Positions 8,195 to 18,700 of a stretch of DNA of 64,000 nucleotides are shown here, one piece after another. The stretch spans positions 5,270,001-5,334,000 of the forward strand of contig NZ_AP022574.1 of NCBI RefSeq assembly GCF_010729305.1, read 5' to 3'. A model generated the notes under the pieces. That model ran no database searches, was not told the DNA's origin, and saw nothing but the letters and a program-made list of their open reading frames with translations. Origin of the DNA: Mycolicibacterium psychrotolerans (GTDB lineage: Bacteria > Actinomycetota > Actinomycetes > Mycobacteriales > Mycobacteriaceae). Both the position numbers and the translations under genes were made by a program. The stretch's first letter is position 1; every line of letters starts with the position of its first letter.

Positions 8195-9070
8195 TCAGTG
8201 GGACCCGACCGCGTACTGACGGGCGAGACCGTCGACCCATAGTTCTGCGGCGATCGGGTCATGAGGCGGCATGGCGAACACGACCAGCTCGTCCACGCCG
8301 ATGTCGTCCAGCTTGCCGAGGTTCACCCGGGCCGACGTGCTCAAGGAGACTGACAACTTCAGATCACGAAAGTCGCGCCCGAGTTCACGACACATTCTGC
8401 GCAACAGGGACACTCGCTCGGCGACCTCCTCCTCGTCGGCGAGATTGAAGCCGTACCAACCATCTCCCCACTCAGCGACGCGCCGCAGAGCGTCGTCGGA
8501 ATTGCCGCCACAGATCACCGGTATGCATCGCCGATCCGGCTTGGGATTGACGCGCACGCGATCAAACGAGACGAACTCGCCGCTGAAGGTCGACACGTCA
8601 TCGCGCCACAGAGTGCGCATGGCCGCCACATACTCTTCGGTGCGCTGCGCGCGCCGCGCGAACGGCACCCCCAGCGCGTCGAACTCCTCCCGTGACCAGC
8701 CGACCCCGATACCCAGGGAGAACCGGCGACCGCCGCTGAGGCAATCCAGCGAGGCCGCCCGCTTGGCGGTGATGACCGGGTTGTGTTCGGGCAGCAGCAG
8801 CACACCCGTGGCCAGCCCGATCCGGTTAGTGGCAGCCGCAGCGAAGCTCAACGCGATCAGGGGATCGAGCCAGTCGGCGTCCGCCGGCACCGCCATCCGG
8901 CCGTCGGCGTCGTACGGGTATCTCGAGGACGGCTCGTCGACCATGACCACATGCTCGCCGATCCACAGCGTTGCGAAGCCGGATCGTTCGGCAGCCGCGG
9001 CGACCGCATCGATCACAGGCCGGGATGCTCCTGCACCGATGCCCAGACCGTGTAACCCGAGGCTGACCAC
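8195..9070 (-). CDS. LLM-class (F420/FMN-dependent) flavin oxidoreductase
   Basis: 291 aa with a GTG start at 9070. Luciferase-like monooxygenase TIM-barrel features: GFATLWIGEHVVM near the N-terminus, RIGLATGVLLLPEHNPV, RFSLGIGVGWSREEFDALG, and CGGNSDDALRRVAEWGDGW. The layout matches TIGR03619-type F420-dependent oxidoreductases, abundant in mycobacteria. The substrate is unknown. The bases directly before the GTG (TGACACGAT-NNN-CATGTGG) match those before cyclase paralogue 1, suggesting a shared or copied promoter segment. No conventional ribosome-binding site is seen. Confidence 0.85.
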   Translation of the reverse strand: MVSLGLHGLGIGAGASRPVIDAVAAAAERSGFATLWIGEHVVMVDEPSSRYPYDADGRMAVPADADWLDPLIALSFAAAATNRIGLATGVLLLPEHNPVITAKRAASLDCLSGGRRFSLGIGVGWSREEFDALGVPFARRAQRTEEYVAAMRTLWRDDVSTFSGEFVSFDRVRVNPKPDRRCIPVICGGNSDDALRRVAEWGDGWYGFNLADEEEVAERVSLLRRMCRELGRDFRDLKLSVSLSTSARVNLGKLDDIGVDELVVFAMPPHDPIAAELWVDGLARQYAVGSH

Positions 9071-9210
9071 ATGGTCATCGTGTCAGCACCGCTCATCCAC
9101 CCTAGCGACGATCCGGTTGCGATACGTTAACGACCTTCCAGGGCCGTCCTCGGCAACAGGACAGGGCGCGGCCGTCGCTCTCGGGTCACTGCTGCCCCGG
9201 ATGACAGCCG
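9071..9210. other. Gene-free stretch between LLM gene and cyclase remnant
   Basis: Upstream region of the LLM gene. With the remnant at 9211-9350 and 9351-9485 it makes a 415-bp gap between divergent genes. No intact gene is seen. Confidence 0.5.
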
Positions 9211-9350
9211 TCAGGGCATCGCCGCCGCGCTCCACTGCACATGTCCCTCGAAGTCATGCTCGACCGCCAACGCGCGACCCTCCTTTGCCGGCAAGTTCGC
9301 CAAACGGTCGGCGCTCTTGGGCATCGGGCAAGTCCTGTTGGGCGACGTCG
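9211..9350 (-). pseudogene. C-terminal remnant of a fifth cyclase/AAA paralogue
   Basis: The minus strand ends in FEGHVQWSAAAMP and a TGA at 9211-9213, the same ending as the intact paralogues (FEGHMKWAEAIP, YDGHRTWAAAMP, FEGHIAQAAAMK). In another frame further upstream a QDLPDAQE...GELAGKGGS stretch corresponds to the DLAEAQEAIDRLANLSAD region of paralogue 1. The frame change and missing stretches show small deletions. Nothing further upstream of the tail is recognisable. It is evidence that the cluster once held another copy here. Confidence 0.6.
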
Positions 9351-9485
9351 CGGCACCTAAGCCGAGAGGGATCGCAGTAGCTCGCTACTGCGATCGTCGC
9401 GCCGCGGGTGAGCGACAATCCACACCAGGAACTCGACCCGACGAAGTGGTCCTCGGTTCGCGAGTGGCGGGTTGGAGGAGCGACG

Positions 9486-11369
9486 ATGAGCACCGTCGCA
9501 AACTACATAGGTCGCGTTGGCGCGTGGACGCTCGCGCTGGCTGGCGGGATCGCGCTGGCCAATACGCCCGTGGTGGCCTCGGCTGCGCCAGCCGATTCCA
9601 GCGCCAACTCCGCGTCCGACGAATCTTCGTCGAGTTCGTCGCGGCACTCGAATGCAAGGTCACCGGATGCATCGGCAACGAGTTCCTCCACGTCAAGCCA
9701 ACATGGTCGTCTAAGGGGTCGATCGAATAGGCCCGGCCGAACTGCCCTGAGCAGTTCCGACGGTCCCGCGTCGTCGGCTGTCTCCACCGAGACCGGTCGC
9801 GCGCTCGAGGAGGAGGTCGGGCGATCGGGTTCGCGCGCGTCTCGCGCGGTGGTCGCCACGGGATACCCGCGCACCGGTCGCTCGGCAAGTTCATCGGACG
9901 CGGCGGCGATGAAGTATGCCGACACGGAAGCGGTCTCGCCGTTGTGGACGGCGCCGACCGAGCCACCCGGAGTCCCAGACACCGACACAACGCACGCCGT
10001 TGCTTCCATTTCCGGCGCCCGGTCGAGTAACACTGCTGTGATCGTTCGAAAAGAGCTCGACACTGCCGCAACGGCAGTCGGCCCCCCGTCAATAGAAATC
10101 ACCGAGCCCGCGGCCGCAGCGCCCGCCGCCGTCTCCATGTCCGCAACGATGTTCTTCACCGCCGAAGTTGCGACGGCTACGAAGGCCCCGCCCGCGCCGA
10201 CGACACCGGCAACAGAGCCGACGCCGTGGACACTGTTGGCCTTCGCGCGCCGCGAAAGTGAGCAGGCCTTTTCGCGCCCTTTAACCACCATCGAGCCGCT
10301 TGCCACGCAATCCCCCACCGAACTTCTCACTGACACAACCGTTGTCACCAGCCAGTTGATCGACCCGGTGATTACCGGTGAAGTTCGTGTACCCAGCCAG
10401 GCACCGGCTGCCCTGGTGGCACATGCGTCGCTCGATATCACCACGCCGCAGGCGATGTTCACCGGTGAACCGTCGATCGTGTCCCGCGTCTTCACCGGGT
10501 TCTATCGGGTCCTCGGTGCAGTCGGGGAGCTCTTGGGTGTGGATATCACGACCCCGGCGGGACGACTGTTATCGAATTACCGTCCGCCGTGGTTCATCAG
10601 GCGGGGGCTCACAGTGCAGCGCAACGAGTTCGAGGGGATGTCGGTGTGGACTCTGCAGTCCTGCGAGTCGACGTCGGAGAAGACTGTCGTAGCGGTCCCC
10701 GGCAGCGCATTCGTTTGGCCGCCGACCCTCTTCCATTGGCTCAATTACGCCGCTATGGCACGCAATACCGGCGCCGCTGTTGTCGTACCCATCTACTCGG
10801 TGGTGCCACGGGGCGGCACCGCCGGCACCGTCGTGCCCGCCATCGCGGACCTGATCTCCTCGGGCATCGACCAGCGCGGGGCCGAGAACGTCAGTGTGTA
10901 CGGCGACTCGCTAGGCGGCACCATAGGGCTCGCCGCAGTGCAGGAGTTGGTGCGCCGCGGAAACCCGGTGCCGTCGCACATGGTGCTGATTTCACCGGCA
11001 CTCGATCTCACCTTCAGTAATCCGGCCATTCAATTTGTCGACGACCCAGTGTTTTCGGGCCTCTTCTTCTCGCATGTGCGCCACAATGCGCAAGTTTGGG
11101 CCGGGGGCCTCGATGTCACCGATCCGCTGGTCAGTCCCCTCTTCGGGTCACTGGCTGGGCTTCCGCCGACCGCCCTCTACTTCGGAAGCCTAGAGATCCT
11201 TGCGCCCGACGGCCTTGTCCTGCAAGACACGGCGTTGGCGACGCCGGGCGCTGACTTCACGTTCATCCTGCGCGAAGGCGAAATACATATTTGGGCGGTA
11301 AACCCGATACTGCCCGAGACGAGAGCCGTTCTCCCAGATATTTATCGGCAGCTAGCCATCGCTCAGTGA
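9486..11369 (+). CDS. Exported alpha/beta hydrolase (HSL/esterase type) with long Ser/Thr-rich linker
   Basis: 627 aa from ATG 9486, chosen for the GGAGGAG 5 bases ahead; an in-frame GTG lies at 9408. N-terminal signal segment YIGRVGAWTLALAGGIALA, with a likely cleavage after ASA, then about 300 residues of low-complexity Ser/Ala/Thr/Pro sequence. The C-terminal ~250 residues are an alpha/beta hydrolase fold: nucleophile Ser475 in VYGDSLGGT, probable Asp in SLEILAPD and His in GEIHIW, as in the hormone-sensitive-lipase (hydrolase_3) group. A secreted or envelope esterase/lipase is the best guess; the substrate is unknown. The signal region resembles that of the giant protein at 25952. It converges on cyclase paralogue 2. 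Confidence 0.8.
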   Translation: MSTVANYIGRVGAWTLALAGGIALANTPVVASAAPADSSANSASDESSSSSSRHSNARSPDASATSSSTSSQHGRLRGRSNRPGRTALSSSDGPASSAVSTETGRALEEEVGRSGSRASRAVVATGYPRTGRSASSSDAAAMKYADTEAVSPLWTAPTEPPGVPDTDTTHAVASISGARSSNTAVIVRKELDTAATAVGPPSIEITEPAAAAPAAVSMSATMFFTAEVATATKAPPAPTTPATEPTPWTLLAFARRESEQAFSRPLTTIEPLATQSPTELLTDTTVVTSQLIDPVITGEVRVPSQAPAALVAHASLDITTPQAMFTGEPSIVSRVFTGFYRVLGAVGELLGVDITTPAGRLLSNYRPPWFIRRGLTVQRNEFEGMSVWTLQSCESTSEKTVVAVPGSAFVWPPTLFHWLNYAAMARNTGAAVVVPIYSVVPRGGTAGTVVPAIADLISSGIDQRGAENVSVYGDSLGGTIGLAAVQELVRRGNPVPSHMVLISPALDLTFSNPAIQFVDDPVFSGLFFSHVRHNAQVWAGGLDVTDPLVSPLFGSLAGLPPTALYFGSLEILAPDGLVLQDTALATPGADFTFILREGEIHIWAVNPILPETRAVLPDIYRQLAIAQ

Positions 11370-11446
11370 GTGGCTCGCGTTGCCACCGAAATCTAGCTGT
11401 CTGGCCAGAATCCAGAATTCAACCGCCGAAGCGTCGATGCCAGCCC

Positions 11447-14400
11447 TCACTTCATAGCCGCGGCCTGCGCGATGTGTCCTTCGAAGCCAAGCGAATCCGC
11501 CATAGCGCGATAGCGACTCAGTAGGTCCCGGTAGGCGACGTCCTCGCCGCTAACCCGGGCCAGCAGCGCCCGGAGCCGCAGCAGCGTGATCTCGCGCATC
11601 GCCGAACCTTCGTCGGCTCGCCAGTTCGCCAACCGGTCGATCGCCTTTTGGGCGTCGGCCACGTCCACCGCGGCACCGCGCTCCAGCAGGGTCTCCACAA
11701 GAACGCTGGTGCCCCAAACTGCATACGTCCCGAGCGATCCTGTCTGGTGCAGCTCGTCCTCGGCTTGGCGCATCACCGCAATGGCACCATCGCGGTCACC
11801 GCGCGTGGCCCGCTCCCGGGCGGCCCACAGCTCGGTGACCGGAACCAAGTAGGGAACACCCTGACGCCAGATGTCGCGGGCCTGCACCATCAGCTGCAGC
11901 CCGCGACGACGGTCGGCCGCGGCATCCCGATTCAGCAGCGCGACACCCAGCGTGTACTCGGCCATGGTCAGTGCGACGTTGTTGCTGGTCCCATCGGCGG
12001 TCTGCATCGCCTCCTCGCTCGCGCGCAGCGCGGAGTCATCGGCCCGAAGCACCCCGAACTGTATTTCCAAACCGTAGGTCCAGGCGACGACACAGGCGAA
12101 GGTTGTCGGGTCGCTGCTTCGGGCCATCGCGACGGCGTCATGATGGTCTTGGCGCCATCCGGGACGCCCCAGCCACCACCGAGCAGCGCCGCGCCATGCC
12201 AGTGCGGCCGCCAGCGGTGATCCAAAACCAAAACCGGCGCCCTTGGCGGGGTTGCCGGCAGCCAGGTCGATGACGGTTTGCGACCACCGCAAGATCTCGC
12301 CGAATTCACCGGCAATGCCCCACATGGTCAACGCTGCGAATGCCAACCCCATGGTCAAGGTGGGGTCGCCGATCGACTCGAGCAGCGCCATCTGTTCGGA
12401 TGCCAGCTGCGATGCCTCACCCGTACGCCCGGCGTAGCAGAGCTCGGTGAGCAGCCCGGTCATGGCGATGACCAGCGAGACTTTGTCCCCGGCCACGCTG
12501 CACAACTCCCGCAGCTCCGCGAAGTGTCCCCGGCTTTCCTGGACTGCCCGCGCGGAAAAGTCGGTGGCACACAGCATGGTGCGGGGGGCGATGCGCATCG
12601 CTAGCTGGTCGGGGTGGTCGGCGGGTAGGGCGTCGGCGATGCGGCGGGCCCGCTCCCAGCAGACCCGGGAAGCCCCGAGATCGCGGTCGGTTAACCATGC
12701 GCCGGCGCGCATGTGCCAGCCATACGCCGCGTGCACCTCGCCGGCGGCTTCGAGGTGTTCGGCGATCAGCGCCGCGTTCTCCTCCACCGAACCCGGCTCG
12801 CGTTCCTGGATCGCGGTAGCTAGGCGCCGGTGCCACTGTGCGCGATCGGATTTCAGCTGCGATTCGCAGGCCACCGCGCGGATCAGCGGATGCCGGAACG
12901 CGTACTCGGCGCTCGGGGTGAACCGCACCTGATCGATCAGCTCCGCGGTGAGCAACTCCTCGAACATCACATCGATGCCCAACGCGGACACCAGCTCCGT
13001 CCCGAAGCGGGCGCCGATCACCGACGCCGCACTCAACATGCGTTTGGCCGGGTTGGTCAGCCGGTCTATGCGCGCCTCGATCGCCGCCTGCACCGTGGCA
13101 GGCACGCTCACGTCCGCGACATCCGTGTCACAGGCGTAGCCACCGCGCTCGCCGGCCAGCACGCCGCGCTGCGCCAGCTCGCGCACGATCTCCTCGGCGA
13201 AAAACGGATTCCCCGCGGCACGGTCGGCGATGAGCGTCGTCAGCTCGCTGACCGACGGATCTACGCCCAGCAGGTCGGCCACAAGGACCGCGGTGTCCGA
13301 ATCCGTCAGTGGGGCAAGGGTTATCGTCTGACTACTGGGCACTCGAGTCAGCGCGCCCCGGTATTCCGGGCGGGACGTGATCAGCACCGTCGATGCGGTG
13401 CGCGGAATGACGGTGAGGAAATCGGCGATCATCGACTCGCTCACCGTGTCGATCCACTGCGCGTCCTCGATGATATAGAGCGCCGGTGCGGTGCGCGCCA
13501 GCATCGCACTATTGATCAGAGCGGTCAGCCTGCGCCGCCGCGCATCCGGGTCGATCGCTGGCAACGCCACCTCGGGGTCGGCGACACCGAGAAGGTCATC
13601 AAGAAGCAGCAGGTCCTGCGGGTCAGCCTGCGGGACGTGTTCCCGGACCCGTTCGCGAGCGGCCGGGCCGTCAACGCCTTCGACCCCGCTCACTGAGCGG
13701 AGCAGCCGCTTCAGGGCATCGAAAGGGACTTCGCTGACGTGGGATTCGCAGAAGGCCCAAAACACTTCGGCCCCGCGACCCGCCGCGGCCGCCGCGGCTT
13801 CGCGGGCCAGCCGGGACTTACCGATGCCCGGCGCTCCAACCACATTGACCACACCACCGCGGCCACCGAGCATGCGGTCCGCCATCGCCTCCAGGGCGGC
13901 TGTTTCCGGACGCCGGCCGACCAGGCTCGCCTCGGCGCCCCCGACGAGGGCGTGTCGAGGCTCGATCCCCAGCAGCCGACGCGCCGGCACCGGTGTGTCC
14001 TTACCCTTGATCGTCACCATCTCGGTGTCTGCGAGGACTGCGGTGAGCGCGACCAGCCGCGCGGTCGACTCCGAGAGCATCACCCCGCCCGGTGGGGCCA
14101 CCGACTCCATCCGCTGCGCCAACCCCACCTGCTCACCGATCGCGGCGTAGCCCCGCACACCCGAACCGATCTCACCGGCGACCACCCGGCCCGAATTCAG
14201 GCCAACCCGCACGTGCAGATCCACACTGTCGCGGCGTTGTACCTCGGCCGCCAACCGGTTCGCCTCGTCCTGGATGGCCAGCGCGGACAAGCACCCCCGG
14301 ATCGCATGATCCTCTAACGCAATCGGGGCGCCGAAGATCGCCATCACCCCGTCGCCGGTGAATTTCTCCATCGTGCCGCCGTACCGGCGCACCACCGCCG

Positions 14401-14653
14401 CGCCGCGACCGACCAGCTCGGCCATGATTTCGCGCAACCGTTCGGGACCCACCGTCGCGGCGATGTCCATCGAGCGCACCACATCGGCGAACAGCACCGT
14501 CACCTGCTTGTACTCCGCCGGCCGGCCGGCCGGCCGCACTGAGGCGCCGCACTCGCTACAGAACTTGGCCGTCACGCTCACCTCTGTGCCACACGAACCA
14601 CAGCAAGGAGCAGCGGCTGCCAGTGCGCCGCCACTGCCCCGGGGCTCGGCCAC
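11447..14653 (-). CDS. Zinc-ribbon / class III cyclase / AAA ATPase / TPR signalling protein, paralogue 2
   Basis: 1068 aa, GTG start without a clear ribosome-binding site. Same order as paralogue 1: zinc ribbon C18, C21, C32, C35; cyclase domain with D57, K97 and D101 (EKFTGDGVMAIFGAP); Walker A GAPGIGKS; Walker B LYIIED; helical tail ending GFEGHIAQAAAMK. The purine-selecting Lys is present, but the Thr/Asp position is Ala (GYAAIGEQV) and the transition-state Asn is Gly (VGLAQR). DNA identity to paralogue 1 is high over long stretches and includes the upstream repeat, so the two are a recent duplicate pair. Its gene stands alone between the acyltransferase and the hydrolase. Confidence 0.85.
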   Translation of the reverse strand: MAEPRGSGGALAAAAPCCGSCGTEVSVTAKFCSECGASVRPAGRPAEYKQVTVLFADVVRSMDIAATVGPERLREIMAELVGRGAAVVRRYGGTMEKFTGDGVMAIFGAPIALEDHAIRGCLSALAIQDEANRLAAEVQRRDSVDLHVRVGLNSGRVVAGEIGSGVRGYAAIGEQVGLAQRMESVAPPGGVMLSESTARLVALTAVLADTEMVTIKGKDTPVPARRLLGIEPRHALVGGAEASLVGRRPETAALEAMADRMLGGRGGVVNVVGAPGIGKSRLAREAAAAAAGRGAEVFWAFCESHVSEVPFDALKRLLRSVSGVEGVDGPAARERVREHVPQADPQDLLLLDDLLGVADPEVALPAIDPDARRRRLTALINSAMLARTAPALYIIEDAQWIDTVSESMIADFLTVIPRTASTVLITSRPEYRGALTRVPSSQTITLAPLTDSDTAVLVADLLGVDPSVSELTTLIADRAAGNPFFAEEIVRELAQRGVLAGERGGYACDTDVADVSVPATVQAAIEARIDRLTNPAKRMLSAASVIGARFGTELVSALGIDVMFEELLTAELIDQVRFTPSAEYAFRHPLIRAVACESQLKSDRAQWHRRLATAIQEREPGSVEENAALIAEHLEAAGEVHAAYGWHMRAGAWLTDRDLGASRVCWERARRIADALPADHPDQLAMRIAPRTMLCATDFSARAVQESRGHFAELRELCSVAGDKVSLVIAMTGLLTELCYAGRTGEASQLASEQMALLESIGDPTLTMGLAFAALTMWGIAGEFGEILRWSQTVIDLAAGNPAKGAGFGFGSPLAAALAWRGAARWWLGRPGWRQDHHDAVAMARSSDPTTFACVVAWTYGLEIQFGVLRADDSALRASEEAMQTADGTSNNVALTMAEYTLGVALLNRDAAADRRRGLQLMVQARDIWRQGVPYLVPVTELWAARERATRGDRDGAIAVMRQAEDELHQTGSLGTYAVWGTSVLVETLLERGAAVDVADAQKAIDRLANWRADEGSAMREITLLRLRALLARVSGEDVAYRDLLSRYRAMADSLGFEGHIAQAAAMK

Positions 14654-14660
14654 GTCAATA

Positions 14661-14690
14661 GTCTTTCACCGGGGGCGGGCGTTGTCCGGC
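14661..14690 (-). promoter_or_regulatory. Start-proximal element, diverged copy
   Basis: Sits 8 bases before the GTG of paralogue 2 at the place of the conserved 27-bp element of paralogues 1 and 4, with a recognisable TCACCG/GTTGTC skeleton but several changes. Confidence 0.25.
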
Positions 14691-14726
14691 ATATGGCAAC
14701 CACACGCCCGGCAGCGATCCGGCATC

Positions 14727-14830
14727 CATATTGATCGCCGGCCGAGGGCCGTGACTCCGTCGAGCTCTCGCCGATCAGGACGACCAATCTGAACCAGGGA
14801 TTCCAGGGTTTCTGGCGCCCCACAGCGTGA
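14727..14830 (-). repeat. ~100-bp intergenic repeat, copy 2
   Basis: Nearly full-length match to copy 1 (4837-4940), including the CATATTGAT edge and the GACGACCAATCTGA centre. It lies between the acyltransferase stop and cyclase paralogue 2, about 75 bp upstream of the start. Confidence 0.8.
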
Positions 14831-14881
14831 ATGCGGCGGCTCGAGCTAAAGACCTTCGGGCCGTCCGTCCACCCGTCACGC

Positions 14882-15688
14882 TCAACCGAGGATCGGAAAG
14901 TGGCGCTTTGCGGCCAGTTCGTTCAAGCCCTCCTGCATGACGGACCTGACATGTTCATCGACCTCGCCGATGTCGGGCTCGTCCCCGAACTGCGCGACGA
15001 CGTCGATCGCCGGCAGCACTCGAGTGACGATCTTCGTCGGAAGGGGGATGTTGATCGGTAACACGATGCTGAGGCCGAACGGAAAACCGACGCTGATCGG
15101 CAGGATGTCGGTTCGAAACAGTTTGCGCTCCAACCCTGTGAGCCGAAGGGCGCGGGCCAGCCGCCGGCCTCTGGCCACGTAGAACTGGTTCTCCTGTCCG
15201 CCGATGGACACCGACGGCACGATGGGGACGCCCGCTTGGATCGCGGTGGTCACATAGCCGGTACGCCCGCCGAAGTCGATGACGTTCTCGCGCCGCGTCG
15301 GCCGGTACACGTCGTAGTCGCCGCCGGGAAACACCAGTACCAGACCACCTTTCGCCAACGCTGCCGCGGCGTTCTCCGGGGTCGCCCGGATCACGCCGGT
15401 GCGCTCGAGGAAACCGGCCATCGGTCCCCGGAACATGTTGTCGTGCGCCAGGACGTAGAGCGGTCGCGCGTATCCGAAGGTGCGGTAGTAGTCGACGGCG
15501 AAGACCGAGAGGTCGAAGGTGACCAACCCGCCGGAGTGGTTGGACACCATCAGCGCCGGCCCCACCGGCACATGCTCCAAACCCGTTACCTGCGAACGGA
15601 AATAGGTCTTCACGAGCGGCCGGGTGAGGTCCACGACGCGTCGCGTCGCGTTCGGGTCCCACTTCTCCACTGCCGGAGTCGATGTCAT
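14882..15688 (-). CDS. PlsC-type lysophospholipid/glycerolipid acyltransferase
   Basis: 268 aa from ATG 15688, which has an AAGGGGG ribosome-binding site 4 bases ahead; a longer frame would overlap the cyclase gene and is not needed. Acyltransferase motifs: block I NHSGGLVTFD, where His and Asp are seven residues apart instead of the usual four, as in the NHSGG subgroup of mycobacterial acyltransferases; block III FPGGDYDVYRPT in place of FPEG; a later VPIVPSVSIGG block. It would transfer acyl-CoA to a lysolipid or diacylglycerol-like acceptor at the membrane. It starts 37 bp after cyclase paralogue 3 and is the likely last gene of the secA-cyclase-cyclase unit. Confidence 0.8.
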   Translation of the reverse strand: MTSTPAVEKWDPNATRRVVDLTRPLVKTYFRSQVTGLEHVPVGPALMVSNHSGGLVTFDLSVFAVDYYRTFGYARPLYVLAHDNMFRGPMAGFLERTGVIRATPENAAAALAKGGLVLVFPGGDYDVYRPTRRENVIDFGGRTGYVTTAIQAGVPIVPSVSIGGQENQFYVARGRRLARALRLTGLERKLFRTDILPISVGFPFGLSIVLPINIPLPTKIVTRVLPAIDVVAQFGDEPDIGEVDEHVRSVMQEGLNELAAKRHFPILG

Positions 15689-15725
15689 GTTCCCCCTTGT
15701 TTCGGACCACCCGACGGCATCACGG

Positions 15726-18700
15726 TCACGGCATCGCCGCGGCCCACGTCCGATGCCCGTCGTAATCGAGTTCTGCGGCTCTCGCGCGGTAACGATCCCG
15801 ACAGTCGCAATACCGATCCTGCTCACCGCGCGCCTGCGCCAGCATCATCCGTAGCTTCAGCAGCCAGACGTCACGTAACACCAGCTCACCGTCGGCCGGA
15901 GCGGCGGCCAACCGGTCGGTCGCGGCCTCGGCCTCCGCGAGGTCACCATCGGCCGCGCGACCGAGCAGGGTTTCCACCAGCACACCCGTCGTCGGAGTGC
16001 CCCACGCCGCCAGCTGACCCTCCCGGGCCAGCAGGTCGACAGCGGCGCGCATCAGCACAAGCGCCTCGTCGCCGTCTCCCCGCCGAGCCCACTCCCGTGC
16101 CAGGTACACGTCGACGAGAGGGCGATCCCCCAGGTTGTGTCGCTGACTCGAGAAGGCGTCGCGGACTTCGGCCAACAGAACCTGTCCGCGATCACGCTCT
16201 GCAACCGTCCCGCGGTGGACCAAAGCGATACCCAGCGGCAGTCGGGCGAAGGCCAACGCCATGTCATTGCCGGATCGCTCGGCAATTCGGAGCGCGTCCT
16301 CGATCTCGCGCAACGCGCGGCCATCGGCGGACAACACGCCATTCGCTATGCCTGGAAAGTAGCCCCAAGCGACGACAGCGGCATAGGTCAGAGGATCCGC
16401 GTTGTGGGCCATCGCGACACCGCGACGAAGGTCGCTGCGCCAGTCGCGACGACCGAGGCAGTAGCGCGCCATTGCGCGGGATGCGTGGGCGAGCGCCAAC
16501 GGAGAACCGAAGATGAAATTTCCGGCGAACGGGTCGCCGTCGGCCAGGTCGATCATTCGTTGTGACCATCGCAAGACGTCGGAATATTCTCCGCCCTCGA
16601 TCTTGGCGTAGATCGCGGGGAAGGACAGTCCCACCGTGAGAGTCGCATCGCCGAGCGATTCGATGAGGTTCATGGCTTCCGATGCCAGCCGCGATGCGTG
16701 ACGAATTCGGCCCTGGTACGCATGATCCATCACGAGCCCGGCCATCGCGATCGCCAGTGACGGCTTGTCTCCGACGGCTGAGCACAACTGCCGCAGTTCG
16801 GCGAAGCGGGCGCCTGCATCATGCGCACGCACTCGATAGGCCGTCGCGCACAACATGGTGCGAGGAGCGACGCGCAACGAAGCACGGCCCACAACATCGG
16901 GCGGCAACTCATCGGCGATCGTTCGGGCCCGCTCCCAACTCAGTCGTGCGGCGGTGACATCACGGGCTCGCGCCCAACTCGCGGCGCGCATGTGCCAGTC
17001 ATAGGCGGCGCGCGTGTCACCGGCGGCCTCCAGATGTTCGGCGATCAGGCCGGCGTTCTCGTCGGCCGAGTGGGGTTCGAGTTGTTGAAGCACGGCCGCC
17101 ACGCGACGGTGCATGTGAGCGCGATCGGATCTGAGCTGCGACTCGTACGCCACCGCCCGGATGAGCGGATGGTGGAACACATACGTGGGTCGTCCCGCGA
17201 CCTCGACCCGGTCGATGAACTGGGCCGTGATGAGATCGTCGACTTCCGGCTGGATGCCGAGCCGCGCGAGGAGGTCCGCGCTGAATCGTGAGCCCACCAC
17301 TGCCGCTGCTGCCAGTGCACGTTTGGCTGTCGGCTCGAGTCGGTCGATGCGCGCACCGATCACCGCCTGCAAGCTCGGCGGCACGTTCACCTCACCAACC
17401 GATACCGACGACCGATATGCGCCCACCTCTCCTCGCAACAGACCGCGCTCAGCCAGGTCCCGCACGATCTCCTCGGCGAAAAACGGTATGCCGGCGGCCT
17501 TGTCGAGAATCATTCGGCACACGTCGGCGACCGACGGGTCCGGACCGAGCAGCTGCGCCACCAACACAGCAGCTTCGGCGTCACTCAACGGTTCCAACGC
17601 CAAGATTTCAGCACCCTGCAGAAGGGCTCCCGAATACTCGGGGCGATAGGTGACGATCACCAGCGACGTTGTCTGTGCGACCACCGCGAGGAACTCGGTC
17701 AGCATCGACTCACTGACTTGGTCGATCCAATGAACATCCTCGATGATGTACAGCGCTGGGGCCTCCCGCGCCATCAACGCAGCTCTCACCAGAGCCGTCA
17801 ACCGTCGCCGTCGCGCATCGGGATCTATCCGAGGCGCAGCTGCATCAGAGTCGGCAATCCCCAGCAAGTCGGCGAGGAGCAGCAGATCGTCCGCGTCCGC
17901 ATCAGCGAACCGCTCACGCAACAGGGCTCGAGCGGTTCGGGCTTCACAGCCTTCCACTCCGGTCGCCGCACGCAGAAGGCGAGTGAGCACGTGAAATGAG
18001 ATCTGGCTGGTGTGGGACTCACAGAAGACTGTGAACACCTGGAGACCGCGAGTGAGCGCTGAGGCTGAAAGCTCGTGCATCAGACGACTTTTCCCGATTC
18101 CTGGCGGGCCCACCACTCCCAATACAGCGCCGTCCCCGTCGATGGCACCGTTCAGCGATGCTTCGAGTGCTCTCAGCTCCCGACACCGACCGACGAGATC
18201 CGACACGGCAAGCGTGACGATCCGATCCTGGCGCATGCCGATCAGGCGCCGAGCGGGCACCGGTTCATCGATACCTTTGATCTGCACCGACTCGGGCACA
18301 GCGAGATTGGCATTGCCCACGACAAGCCGTGCAGTGGAAGCGCTGAGCATCACCCCGTCCGGCGGCGCCACCGACTCCATCCGCTGAGCCATGCCGACCT
18401 GCTCGCCGATGGCCGTGTACCCGACTGCGGCCGAGATCATTTCACCGACGACAACCTCTCCCGAGTTCAGCCCGACCCGCAGTCGCAGATCCACCCCGTC
18501 TCGCGCTCGGATGTCGACAGCCAGCCGTTGCACCGCATCCTGAATCTCCAGTGCCGCCATGCATGCCCGAGAGGCGTGATCCTCCAGAGTCGCGGGCGCG
18601 CCGAACACCGCCATGATCCCGTCGCCGGTGAACTTGTCCAGCCTCCCCCCGTAGCGCTGCACCACAGCCTTCGCACGCCCCACCAGCTCGGCAAGAATCT

